Assembly: GCA_038534295.1 (NCBI GenBank)
Contig: JBCAXA010000001.1
Span: 930,001 to 994,000, forward strand
Reading direction: 5' to 3'
Length of the DNA: 64,000 nucleotides
Source: JBCAXA01 sp038534295
Lineage (GTDB): Bacteria > Pseudomonadota > Gammaproteobacteria > Steroidobacterales > Woeseiaceae
In this document: positions 50,564 to 58,637 of the stretch, piece after piece
Layout: each line of letters starts with the position of its first letter
Numbering within the stretch: position 1 is the stretch's first letter
Notes under the pieces: model-generated
What the model was told of the DNA's origin: nothing
Seen by the model: the letters and a program-made list of their open reading frames with translations, nothing else
Database searches by the model: none
Made by a program: the position numbers and the translations under genes

Positions 50564-52380
50564 GCGCAGTCGATCGTGCAGCGCTTGGCGCCACCGGCGC
50601 CATCGCAACGCCGGAGCTGGCCGACGCCTTACTCGCCGGCATCCACCGGGTCGTCGCCAGTCAGGAAACCTTGAATCGCATTAACGTGTTTCCGGTTGCC
50701 GACGGCGACACCGGTACCAATCTTGCGCTGACGATGCTGTCGGCGCGCCGAGTGCTCACCAACGAGCGCAGTGAGGACGTCGGCCCGTTGCTCGAGCGGG
50801 TCGCCGATGCGCTGCTCGACGGCGCGCGGGGCAACTCCGGCGCCATCATGGCGCAGTTCTTCCAGGGCCTCGCCGATGCGCTGCGTGAGACTCGCACGCT
50901 AACGATCGCAAGCCTGACCAACGCGCTAGCCGAGGCGTCGAGTTACGCGCGCGACGCGCTGGTCGAGCCGCGCGAGGGCACGATCTTGTCGGTCATGCGG
51001 ACCATGGCTGAAGCCACCCGCGACGCCGTTGCCGACGCACGCGATTTAGAGACCTTGCTGAGCCGGGCGCTCGACGCCTGCCGCAGCGCACTGATCGCTA
51101 CCACCGATCAGCTGGCCGAATTGCGCAAGGCCGGCGTCGTCGACGCCGGTGCCCAAGGCTTCGTGAATCTCGTCGAGGGTATGTTGGCCTTCGTCCGTGA
51201 CCGCGAAATGCCGGATTTCGATGCGCTCGAGATCGCGGACGAGTACCTCGCCGAGGACACGGCGGGCGCCGAGCAGGACCTCGACTATCGCTATTGCACC
51301 GAGTGCGTCATCACCGGTAGCGGCATCGACCGGCGCAAGCTTCGTGAGTCGCTAGCCGAACTCGGCGGTAGCTTGGTCCTCGCCGGCACGCACGCCAAGG
51401 CAAAAATCCATATCCACGTCAACGATCCGACCGAGGTGTTCGCGACCGCCGGGCGCTTCGGTACGGTCAGCGGCGAAAAAGCCGACGACATGCATCGCCA
51501 GCAATCGGCGACTCATCACAAAGCCGGCAGCGTCGGGGTTATCACCGACAGCGCAGCCGACATGAGCGACGCGCTGCTGGAAGATCTCGGTATCCACATC
51601 GTGCCGATGCGCATCAACTTCGGCGACAAAAGCTATCTCGATAAGGTCAGCATTTCTGCCGGCCAGTTTTTCGATGAACTCGCCACCAACCCGGTACATC
51701 CGCAAACCTCACAGCCGGCGCCCGGCGACTACCGCCGTCTGCTGCAGTTTCTGGCCAGCCACTTCGAGTCGGTGTTTTTGTTTTGCATTACCGATACCGT
51801 CAGCGGCACGCACAGCGCGGCCGTATCGGCGGTCGGCCGCGTCACTGGCGGTGAACGGATTGCGGTCATCAACACGAAGAACGCGTCGGTAGGTCAGGGC
51901 CTCATCGTGCGAGACGCCGCCGAGCGGGCAAGCGCCGGTGCCAGTAGCGCCGATATTCAGACAGCGACCGACGATGCGATTGCGAGCACGCGCTCGTTCG
52001 CACTGTTGAAGGATCTCAACTATGCCGTCAAAGGCGGCCGCGTGCCGTCATGGGCGCGGTTTATCGCCGACGTGCTGCGGCTGAATCCGGTACTGGGCAC
52101 GACGCCGGACGGCAAAATCAAACCGATCAGCGCGCTGCTTGGGCGCAGCAACCGTATCGACAAATTCGCCCGCTTCATCGCCCGCCGCACCGAATCAGGT
52201 GGGGTCTACCGGCTCTCGATCAGCCACGCGCAGTCCGCTGATGACGCCGCCGCGTTGGCTGACCGGCTCAGTACGATGCTGACCATCGATGGCGATGTCG
52301 ACGTCTCACCGACGGGCGCCGCGTTTGGTGTGCACGGCGGCCCGGGCACGCTGGTGGCAGCCATTCAGAAACGTAATTAG
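50560..52380 (+). CDS. DAK2-DegV fusion (fatty acid kinase A/B-like)
   Basis: A 606-residue protein. Residues 20-215 are a DAK2 kinase domain (INVFPVADGDTGTNLALTML, ARGNSGAIMAQFFQGLA); 240-315 are the FakA middle region (YCTECVITG, AKAKIHIHVNDP); 324-606 are a DegV fatty-acid-binding domain (VGVITDSAADMSDALLEDLG, TSQPAPGDYRRLL). In Firmicutes, FakA phosphorylates fatty acids held by separate FakB proteins; here both are one chain. It overlaps the GspB-like gene by four bases, though the functional link is unclear. The DAK2 ATP-binding aspartates look intact. Confidence 0.9.
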   Translation: MSAVDRAALGATGAIATPELADALLAGIHRVVASQETLNRINVFPVADGDTGTNLALTMLSARRVLTNERSEDVGPLLERVADALLDGARGNSGAIMAQFFQGLADALRETRTLTIASLTNALAEASSYARDALVEPREGTILSVMRTMAEATRDAVADARDLETLLSRALDACRSALIATTDQLAELRKAGVVDAGAQGFVNLVEGMLAFVRDREMPDFDALEIADEYLAEDTAGAEQDLDYRYCTECVITGSGIDRRKLRESLAELGGSLVLAGTHAKAKIHIHVNDPTEVFATAGRFGTVSGEKADDMHRQQSATHHKAGSVGVITDSAADMSDALLEDLGIHIVPMRINFGDKSYLDKVSISAGQFFDELATNPVHPQTSQPAPGDYRRLLQFLASHFESVFLFCITDTVSGTHSAAVSAVGRVTGGERIAVINTKNASVGQGLIVRDAAERASAGASSADIQTATDDAIASTRSFALLKDLNYAVKGGRVPSWARFIADVLRLNPVLGTTPDGKIKPISALLGRSNRIDKFARFIARRTESGGVYRLSISHAQSADDAAALADRLSTMLTIDGDVDVSPTGAAFGVHGGPGTLVAAIQKRN

Positions 52381-52392
52381 CGCCGCGACGTC

Positions 52393-53040
52393 TCAGAACG
52401 CGAGCGCAAGCCCGATCGCAACGACCGGATAGACGTCAAACTCGTCGAGGTCGTCTTCGAAGTTCTGCTGCTCAACCGCTAAGTCGTCCTGAAACTGCGG
52501 ATTGTCCGACAACAGGCCGCCAGTCGATGTCAGCACCGGTTCGGGCGCGCCCTGAAAAACCGCACCTAAATCGAAGGTCAGCCGCCAGTCGTCGCCGAGG
52601 GCAATGTCGTAGCCGATGCCAACGTACGGCGCGACGCCGTCGATAGCCACATCCGCGGCGAGCACGCCAACCTCGGCCTGCGTGTACGTCATGTTGCCGA
52701 TCGTGTACGTCGCATCGGGATCGGCCACCGCGGCGATTTCGTTGTCGTTATAAACGGCGCCGGCGGAGAGCCGAAGACCGCCGCGGAACGGACGAAAATC
52801 GGCAACCACCGACAGGTTGGCGAGATCGAGATCGCCGTCGTACGCGACGCCGTCGACTTCATCGTCGAATTCGTAGCCAAACGCGTTGATGCCGCCACGC
52901 AGCGACCAGCGCTCGGAGACGTGGTAGACGCCTTCGACGCCTAGACCGAGCGTACTGGCCTTGAGACCGAACGCGCCTTCGGCGTGAGCCGTAGTAATCG
53001 TGCCGAGCGCGACCAGCGCTGCGCAAATGTACCTTGCCAT
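52393..53040 (-). CDS. Outer membrane beta-barrel-like protein
   Basis: A 215-residue exported protein with signal peptide ARYICAALVALGTITTAHA and a mature part of alternating strands (GLKASTLGLGVEGVYHVSER, GGLRLSAGAVYND, VAPYVGIGYDIALGDDWRL) ending in VVAIGLALAF with a C-terminal phenylalanine, the outer membrane insertion signal. It resembles OmpW/OmpA-barrel-like proteins. ATG 53040 follows a GGGAGG site. It faces the fakAB-like gene. Confidence 0.85.
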   Translation of the reverse strand: MARYICAALVALGTITTAHAEGAFGLKASTLGLGVEGVYHVSERWSLRGGINAFGYEFDDEVDGVAYDGDLDLANLSVVADFRPFRGGLRLSAGAVYNDNEIAAVADPDATYTIGNMTYTQAEVGVLAADVAIDGVAPYVGIGYDIALGDDWRLTFDLGAVFQGAPEPVLTSTGGLLSDNPQFQDDLAVEQQNFEDDLDEFDVYPVVAIGLALAF

Positions 53041-53147
53041 GACAACGAGCCTCCCTGTTCCGGCGCCCAGCACGGGCGCAACTGACAGGAAGGTTTTCGG
53101 CCGGATATCGCGCGAGCTTTAGCGGTAGCTAAGGCGGGTCGTTGGCG

Positions 53148-53489
53148 TCAGCGAATCGGGAAAAACACCGACAGCAAGTAACCGAGCGCCATTGGCTTAA
53201 CGTCGGCCTGCGGATTGTCGTTGAGGCGACGAATACGCCGTGACGACTCGATGGCGGCCAATGTAAACATGATCGTTAGGCCCACTAGCACGACGCTCAT
53301 CAAAAACTGCACGCCAACGTCCAGCGTGAGGGTCGTGTGGCCGTTGATGAGCGCACCCATCAGCAGAACCGAGAAACTGACGCTGTATAACGCCGCTAGG
53401 ACACCCAGCACGGCCAGCAGCCCGTAGATCGCCCGGGATTGGCGCAACGACAGGTACAGCGAAACGGTGCGGTCGATCGGTCGCGGCAT
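53148..53489 (-). CDS. Small membrane protein of unknown function
   Basis: A 113-residue protein with three hydrophobic stretches: 21-46, 58-79 and perhaps 99-111. The loops are basic (IESSRRIRRLNDN). The start codon lies 17 bases after yedK in the same direction, so it probably shares the transcript. Not recognised. Confidence 0.6.
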   Translation of the reverse strand: MPRPIDRTVSLYLSLRQSRAIYGLLAVLGVLAALYSVSFSVLLMGALINGHTTLTLDVGVQFLMSVVLVGLTIMFTLAAIESSRRIRRLNDNPQADVKPMALGYLLSVFFPIR

Positions 53490-53506
53490 GGTGGAGCGAC
53501 GCGCCC

Positions 53507-54208
53507 CTACCCGTTGTTCAGCTCGTCGTCGGCTGGGTCAGCCGGCGGCTCGAGCACGCCGTCGTCTTTGTTGCGCGGGTTGTTGACCCGCTTCGAGACG
53601 GCGCGAAATTTGACGGCGTCGTTGTCTGGCATGCTCACCGCGCGGTCACTGTGGGCGTCGAGCTCGCCTGCGAGCCACGCCTCCGCCTGATCGCTGGCAA
53701 CGATGACCGGCATGCGGTTGTGCAGACGCGCGATGGTGTCGTTCGGCGCGCGCGTCAAGATCGTGAACGTCTCGACCGTGTCGGCTTTGCCTTTGTCGTC
53801 CCAGGACCCCCAAAGGCCGGCCATCGCGAACGGCGTTTCGTCGGCCGTCGTGACGTAATACGGCTGTTTTCCGGAAGCCGTACGGTGCCATTCGTAGAAA
53901 CCGTCTGCCGGAATCAGGCAGCGGCGTTTCTTGTACGCGGCGCGAAACGCCGGTTTTTCAAACGCCGTTTCCGAGCGAGCATTGATCAGCTTGTTGCCAA
54001 TGGACAGGTCCTTGGCCCAGAACGGCACCAACCCCCAGCGCAGCATGCAGAGCTCCGTCTCGTCGCGTTCGGTGGACTTGCGTATGACGGCGGCGAGATC
54101 GGTCGGCGCAACGTTGTAGTTGGCAACGACACCCGGCATTTCGGCGGCGAGACCGAACAGCGCCGGCATGGCCTCGTGAGCCGAGTAGAAAGCAAAGCGA
54201 CCGCACAT
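53507..54208 (-). CDS. yedK: SOS response-associated peptidase (SRAP), abasic-site shield
   Basis: A 233-residue SRAP/HMCES-family protein that forms a covalent link between Cys2 and abasic sites in single-stranded DNA. The maturation-exposed MCGRFAFYS start, NYNVAPTDLAAV, RWGLVPFWAKD, NARSETAFEKP, GFYEWHRTASGKQPYYV and the His in RLHNRMPVI match the family. The C-terminal 30 residues are a disordered acidic tail. Upstream is the ABC exporter on the same strand. Confidence 0.94.
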   Translation of the reverse strand: MCGRFAFYSAHEAMPALFGLAAEMPGVVANYNVAPTDLAAVIRKSTERDETELCMLRWGLVPFWAKDLSIGNKLINARSETAFEKPAFRAAYKKRRCLIPADGFYEWHRTASGKQPYYVTTADETPFAMAGLWGSWDDKGKADTVETFTILTRAPNDTIARLHNRMPVIVASDQAEAWLAGELDAHSDRAVSMPDNDAVKFRAVSKRVNNPRNKDDGVLEPPADPADDELNNG

Positions 54209-54256
54209 CTCGTAATAATACCGCCTGCCCGGCCGAGGCGGAAAAGAGCCAGCGCG

Positions 54257-55033
54257 CTACTCGCGTATGCCAACGCCTTTGTGCATCAGCCAATAACACG
54301 CGCTGAACAATAGCGCGACGAACCCGATGACTATTGTGTAGGCGGTTGCCAGCGGAATGTCCGACGAGCCGAGAATGCCGAAGCGGAACGCGTTGACCAT
54401 ATAGAGAATCGGATTGGCCAACGAGACCTTTTGCCAGAACTCCGGCAGCAGCGAGATCGAATAAAACACGCCGCCCAAATACGTCAGCGGCGTCAGCACG
54501 AAGGTCGGCACGATCGAGATGTCGTCAAACTTGCGCGCAAACACGGCATTGATGAACCCGGCCAGCGAAAACACCGTCGCCGTGAGAATCACCATCGATA
54601 CCGTGACCAGCGGGTAGCGAATCTCGAGATCGGTGAAAAATAGCGCGATGATCGCGACAACCGCGCCGACACCGAGGCCGCGCAGCACACCGCCGACGAC
54701 GTGTCCGAGAATGATCGTCGCGTTCGACAGCGGCGAGACCAACATCTCCTCGATATGGCGGCCGAACTTAGCGCCGAAAAAGGACGACACGACGTTGCCG
54801 TACGCGTTCGTAATCACGGACATCATGATCAGGCCGGGCGCGATGAATTGCATGTAGCTGTAGCCGTCCATCTGGCCGATTCGCGAGCCGATCAGACTGC
54901 CGAAAATAATGAAGTACAGCGTCATCGTGATGGCCGGCGGCACCAGCGTCTGCACCCAGATCCGCAGCACGCGAAAGACTTCTTTGTGGACGATGGTTTT
55001 GAAACCCACCCAGTTGACTTGCCACGTGTTCAC
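54257..55033 (-). CDS. ABC-2 type permease (YadH-like)
   Basis: A 258-residue inner membrane protein with six predicted helices and the motifs of YadH/ABC-2 transporters: FKTIVHKEVFRVLRIW-VQTLV at the start, GRHIEEMLVSPLSNATIIL and TPLTYLGGVFYSISLLPEFW. Its start overlaps the stop of the ATPase gene by four bases (55030-55033). It forms an exporter of unknown substrate with that ATPase. Confidence 0.93.
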   Translation of the reverse strand: MNTWQVNWVGFKTIVHKEVFRVLRIWVQTLVPPAITMTLYFIIFGSLIGSRIGQMDGYSYMQFIAPGLIMMSVITNAYGNVVSSFFGAKFGRHIEEMLVSPLSNATIILGHVVGGVLRGLGVGAVVAIIALFFTDLEIRYPLVTVSMVILTATVFSLAGFINAVFARKFDDISIVPTFVLTPLTYLGGVFYSISLLPEFWQKVSLANPILYMVNAFRFGILGSSDIPLATAYTIVIGFVALLFSACYWLMHKGVGIRE

Positions 55034-55974
55034 GCGCCCGCCTCCGCCGTGATTTTTTCGGCACCGCGATTTTCCACCAGATCGATGAACATCTCCTCGA
55101 GCCGGTTGGACTTCGGTCGCATGCTGACGATGTCGATACCCCGCGCGTCCAGGACGTCGAAGACCGCATTCAGACTCGAGGACTTCTCGACAGCGATCTC
55201 GACGTCGCCGTCTTTTCGCAAACTGAGTTCATAGCCGCCAATGACCGGTGTCTCCGTGAGCGGCTCGCGTGGCGTCAAGACAAAGGTTTCGCGCTGCAGC
55301 TGGCGCAAGACTTCTTTCATTGGCGCGTCGACTATGATTTGCCCGGCATCGATGATGCCGACATTGCGGCACAGGCTTTCTGCTTCCTCCAGGTAATGCG
55401 TCGTCAGAATAATGGTCGTGCCGCGCTCGTTGATCTCGCGCAGGAAGTCCCACATCGTTCGCCGAATCTCGATATCGACGCCGGCTGTCGGCTCGTCGAG
55501 GATCAAAAGGCGCGGCTCGTGCACCAACGCCCGCGCGATCATCAGCCGTCGTTTCATGCCGCCGGACAAGGTCCGGGCGATGTCGCGGCGCCGGTCCCAC
55601 AGCTGCAGCTCTTTTAGATATTTCTCGGCGCGCTGCTTCGCAAGGGTGCGCGGCAACCCGTAGTAGCCGCCCTGATTGACGACAATGGTTTCGATCTTCT
55701 CGAACAGATTCAGATTGATTTCCTGCGGCACCAAACCGAGTTCGGCTTTGGCAAGCTCACGATGCGTGTCGATGTTGTGACCAAACACCTCGACCGTACC
55801 GCCGGTTTTGGTCACGAGCGATGTGACGATGCCGATCGTCGTGGTTTTGCCGGCACCGTTCGGTCCAAGCAGTGCGTAGAAGTCGCCGCGCGCGACGTCG
55901 AGATCGATGCCACGCAGCGCTTCGACGCCGTTTGGGTAGCGCTTTGTGAGCTGTTTAATACTGAGTGCTGACAT
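55030..55974 (-). CDS. ABC transporter ATP-binding protein (YadG-like)
   Basis: A 314-residue ABC-2 ATPase: Walker A LLGPNGAGKTTTIGI (37-51), signature TLSGGMKRRLMIARAL, Walker B RLLILDEPTAGVD and ILTTHYLEEAESL with the switch histidine. The C-terminal 80 residues are the extra domain usual for this group. Overlaps the permease gene. The 91 bases upstream before the AlkA-type gene hold divergent control sequences. Confidence 0.94.
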   Translation of the reverse strand: MSALSIKQLTKRYPNGVEALRGIDLDVARGDFYALLGPNGAGKTTTIGIVTSLVTKTGGTVEVFGHNIDTHRELAKAELGLVPQEINLNLFEKIETIVVNQGGYYGLPRTLAKQRAEKYLKELQLWDRRRDIARTLSGGMKRRLMIARALVHEPRLLILDEPTAGVDIEIRRTMWDFLREINERGTTIILTTHYLEEAESLCRNVGIIDAGQIIVDAPMKEVLRQLQRETFVLTPREPLTETPVIGGYELSLRKDGDVEIAVEKSSSLNAVFDVLDARGIDIVSMRPKSNRLEEMFIDLVENRGAEKITAEAGA

Positions 55975-56065
55975 AAACTGACGCGGCGAGGGTCGCCGAG
56001 CTGTCTTGTTGACGCGGAACTCGCCATTGTATCGAACTCACCGACACTAAGCCGAAGTCGTTGCC

Positions 56066-56683
56066 GTGACCCCCACTGAGTACCAACGCGCCGTTGCCAC
56101 ACTCCGGCGCCAGTGTCCGACCCTGCGTGCGGTTGACGACAGCTTTGGACCGCCGTCGCCAAACCGCCGGCCAGCCGGGCTCGACACACTGGTGCGGATC
56201 ATTTTGGAGCAGCAAATTTCCGTTAAGGCCGCGGACGCCATTCACAAACGACTGACGCGAGGCCTCGGCCGCTTGTCGGCGCGGGCCCTGGTTGATGCCG
56301 GTGAGGACGGCTTACGCGCACTGGGTCTGACACGACAAAAGGCCCACTACTGCGTCGAGCTCGGCCACGCCATCCGCGCGCGACGATTTTCGGTTACGGG
56401 CATCGCACGGCGCAGCGACGCCGACGCGCTGGCGGCGTTGGTCGACCTTAAAGGCATCGGCCCGTGGTCGGCGTCTATTTACCTGATGATGGCGCTCGGC
56501 CGAACCGACATCTGGCCGCCAGGTGACCTCGCACTGGATCGAGCCGTACGCCAGCTGTTGGGCGACCCATCGATTGACCCGGCGGCGACGGCCGACCGCT
56601 GGTCACCTTATCGCACGGTCGCCGCCGACTACCTGTGGCACTACTACCGAAAGACGCGTTCGCTGAGCGAAAACCTCATCTGA
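56066..56683 (+). CDS. DNA-3-methyladenine glycosylase II-like (AlkA-type)
   Basis: A 205-residue helix-hairpin-helix base-excision glycosylase. LVRIILEQQISVKAADAIHK is the family's N-terminal signature; the HhH is LVDLKGIGPWSASIYLMMAL (about 127-146), and the catalytic Asp follows in IWPPGDLALDRA. At 205 residues it lacks the extra N-terminal domain of E. coli AlkA (282), as do many short AlkA/MPG homologues. GTG 56066 is the start. Overlaps the FlhD-like gene end by eight bases. Confidence 0.9.
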   Translation: MTPTEYQRAVATLRRQCPTLRAVDDSFGPPSPNRRPAGLDTLVRIILEQQISVKAADAIHKRLTRGLGRLSARALVDAGEDGLRALGLTRQKAHYCVELGHAIRARRFSVTGIARRSDADALAALVDLKGIGPWSASIYLMMALGRTDIWPPGDLALDRAVRQLLGDPSIDPAATADRWSPYRTVAADYLWHYYRKTRSLSENLI

Positions 56684-57299
56684 TGTCGGCGATGCGCCGC
56701 GGCGGTGGCGTTCGTCGCGCCGCCCGCTGCGCTTCGTGTTCGCCGCTGCCGGCTCGCTGCAGCTGATGATGGTGGCCCAAGGACAAGAGTGTGCGCAGGC
56801 GGGCAATGTTGCCGTTTGCCGTAGCAAGGATCAGATCGGGCCAGAAAAACTCGAGATGCGTCAGCGCCGGAACGATCGGTTGGTCCGCCGAACGGGCCAG
56901 ACGACCCAACTCGCTGACGCTGGTGGCAAGCAGCCGCGCAGCCTCGGCATCGGTTACGCCGGTAACCACGCGTAGCCCGAATCGCTCGCGCCGACCCAGC
57001 CGCTGCATAAACGCCAAGGCCAACACCGCCAATTCCGAGCTCGAATCGCTCGGTGCGAACAGGGTCGGCGTTGACCGTGCGTCCCAATCGACGGCCACAC
57101 GAAACAGAAAGTATGGAATCGGCAGCGCCGCGATGGCGCGCGCGATTTCGCCGTTTCGCCAGCGTTCGAGGCAAGCCTCCGGGGGACGCACTGCGGCAGC
57201 TGCGAAACACTCGGGCGATGTCCGGCCAAGCTCCAAAAACGCCAAGTTGAGGCGTTGCACGTCGTCAAACTCGGCTGAGGTCATGCCGGAAAATGCCAT
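56676..57299 (-). CDS. FlhD-like regulator with internal tandem duplication
   Basis: A 207-residue protein. Residues 14-70 and 90-150 are two similar segments: each opens with L-x-LAF (LNLAF, LALAF), followed about 15 residues later by a helix-turn-helix-like stretch. The second, GVTDAEAARLLATSVSELGR and LARSADQPIV, lines up with the FlhD core of E. coli (GINEEMATTLAALTLPQMVK and LAETNQLV) with matching hydrophobic and small residues. The last 35 residues are basic and disordered. GGAGGG precedes ATG 57299 by five bases. It is divergent from an FlhC-like gene, which supports the assignment. Inferred, not searched. Confidence 0.6.
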   Translation of the reverse strand: MAFSGMTSAEFDDVQRLNLAFLELGRTSPECFAAAAVRPPEACLERWRNGEIARAIAALPIPYFLFRVAVDWDARSTPTLFAPSDSSSELAVLALAFMQRLGRRERFGLRVVTGVTDAEAARLLATSVSELGRLARSADQPIVPALTHLEFFWPDLILATANGNIARLRTLLSLGHHHQLQRAGSGEHEAQRAARRTPPPRRIADIR

Positions 57300-57346
57300 C
57301 GCTGCCCTCCGTATCGGGAAAATGAAATTGCCGTATATGGGAAAAA

Positions 57347-57394
57347 TGGAACATTGATGATCTTATTTTGGCTTCCTATGCTATATCTGTTCCA
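57347..57394. promoter_or_regulatory. Inverted repeat flanking the FlhC-like promoter
   Basis: TGGAACA (57347-57353) and TGTTCCA (57388-57394) are perfect arms 34 bases apart. One abuts the -35 box and the other begins five bases after the -10 box, so a protein bound to both would cover the promoter. The 118-base gap between the divergent genes is much richer in A and T than the genes around it. Confidence 0.45.
57354..57382 (+). promoter_or_regulatory. Sigma-70 promoter for the FlhC-like gene
   Basis: TTGATG (57354-57359) and TATGCT (57377-57382) are separated by 17 bases; each matches the consensus at four positions. The ATG at 57418 is 36 bases downstream. Confidence 0.5.
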
Positions 57395-57417
57395 AAAATT
57401 CCACAAAAGGCAAGGAT

Positions 57418-58008
57418 ATGCTCGAGTTGCAAACCCGCTACCTGCACGAGAAAAGCCAGCTCGAACTGACCCTGAAACTCATCGCGGTCGAAGCGCGCAC
57501 GCACACCATCAAGAGCTGCACTGGGTTGTCCGACGACCGGATCCGCAAGATCTACAACCGTTACTTCAAAGATCGGCAGGGCGCCACGGTCCGCCGCCGG
57601 CGCGGCAAGTCGCCGAGCCAGATCGGCTTTTTCGTCAAGAACGCCGAGCACCAGCTACAAGCGACCTCGTTGTTTTATTTGTTCGTCAGCTCGCAGCTGC
57701 TCGATTGCAACGCCAACGGCCAAATCCGGCCGCGCTGGTCAGCGCCGAACGTCGAATACGGCCATCGGGCGCACCGCGCGTATGACATGTATCGGCGCAT
57801 GCACGAGGCCGACGCGCTGTTTAATTTCGAGTGGGCCTGGGCCTTACTCCGGGCGCTCAGCGCTGACGATACGCTGACCCTGTCGCGCTGTGCCGATTGC
57901 GGCCTTGACTACATCCACGACCGGTTGGCCATCGATTTTCATCGCTGCCCGGGGTGTGAACTTCGCCTGGAGGTACTCCGGCGCCCCGGTGTCGGGCGCT
58001 TTGTCTAG
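57418..58008 (+). CDS. FlhC-family transcriptional regulator
   Basis: A 196-residue protein. The helical N-terminus (QLELTLKLIAVEARTHTIKS) and the region WAWALLRALSADDTLTLSRC match FlhC, as does the zinc site C158-x2-C161-x15-C177-x2-C180; E. coli FlhC has CxxC-x16-CxxC at the same distance from the end. FlhC with FlhD activates flagellar operons in enterobacteria. No flagellar gene is in this window, so its targets may differ. AAAGG lies seven bases before the ATG. Divergent from the FlhD-like gene. Confidence 0.85.
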   Translation: MLELQTRYLHEKSQLELTLKLIAVEARTHTIKSCTGLSDDRIRKIYNRYFKDRQGATVRRRRGKSPSQIGFFVKNAEHQLQATSLFYLFVSSQLLDCNANGQIRPRWSAPNVEYGHRAHRAYDMYRRMHEADALFNFEWAWALLRALSADDTLTLSRCADCGLDYIHDRLAIDFHRCPGCELRLEVLRRPGVGRFV

Positions 58009-58112
58009 CTTATGTTGCAGTTTCGTAACAAAAAATCGGCTATCCTTCCCCGCCGCCGGTCCCGCTGAACCCGGGCCGGCGATAACAACACAAGCAACTG
58101 ATGGGGTGAGGA

Positions 58113-58532
58113 ATGTTCAAGGAGTTCAAGGAATTCGCCATGCGCGGCAACGTTGTCGACATGGCGGTCGGCATCGTCATTGGCGGTGCATTCGGCAAAA
58201 TTGTCAGCTCGTTTGTCGGCGATCTGTTGATGCCGATCATTGGCGTCATTACCGGTGGCGTTGATTTTTCCGACAAGTTTCTCAATCTCGGCTCGGGCGA
58301 CTACGCAACCTTGGCCGCCGCCGAGGAAGCCGGTGCGGCCGTCATCAAGTACGGCACGTTTGCAAACGTCGTCATCGACTTCGTGATCGTTGCGTTTGCC
58401 ATTTTCATGGTGATCAAGGGCATGAACAGCCTCAAGCGCAAAGAGGAAGAAGCGCCGGCCGAGCCGCCGGCACCGCCGCAAGAGCAAGTGCTGCTCGAAG
58501 AGATTCGCGACCTTCTGAAGCGCAACGCGTAA
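58113..58532 (+). CDS. mscL: Large-conductance mechanosensitive channel
   Basis: A 139-residue inner membrane channel that opens under osmotic downshock. The start KEFKEFAMRGNVVDMAVGIV and IGGAFGKIVSSFVGDLLMP (TM1) are near identical to the family consensus, TM2 is at about 83-104, and the C-terminal helix (EEIRDLLKRNA) bundles the pentamer. The periplasmic loop is of ordinary length. GAGGA precedes the ATG by one base. Confidence 0.96.
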   Translation: MFKEFKEFAMRGNVVDMAVGIVIGGAFGKIVSSFVGDLLMPIIGVITGGVDFSDKFLNLGSGDYATLAAAEEAGAAVIKYGTFANVVIDFVIVAFAIFMVIKGMNSLKRKEEEAPAEPPAPPQEQVLLEEIRDLLKRNA

Positions 58533-58533
58533 G

Positions 58534-58577
58534 CCACCGCGCTGCTGCGGTCGCACCATCGGGTGCGGCCGCGGTGG
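58534..58577 (+). terminator. Nested hairpin after mscL
   Basis: An outer stem CCACCGCG/CGCGGTGG (58534-58541 with 58570-58577) encloses an inner perfect stem CGCACC/GGTGCG (58552-58557 with 58562-58567) with loop ATCG. It starts one base after the mscL stop. There is no T-run, so it may stabilise the 3' end or end transcription by another route. Confidence 0.5.
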
Positions 58578-58637
58578 TGCACCGGTCGACGGCCGAACCG
58601 TGGCACAATGCCGCCACTCGAAGCCGCATTGCCCGGC

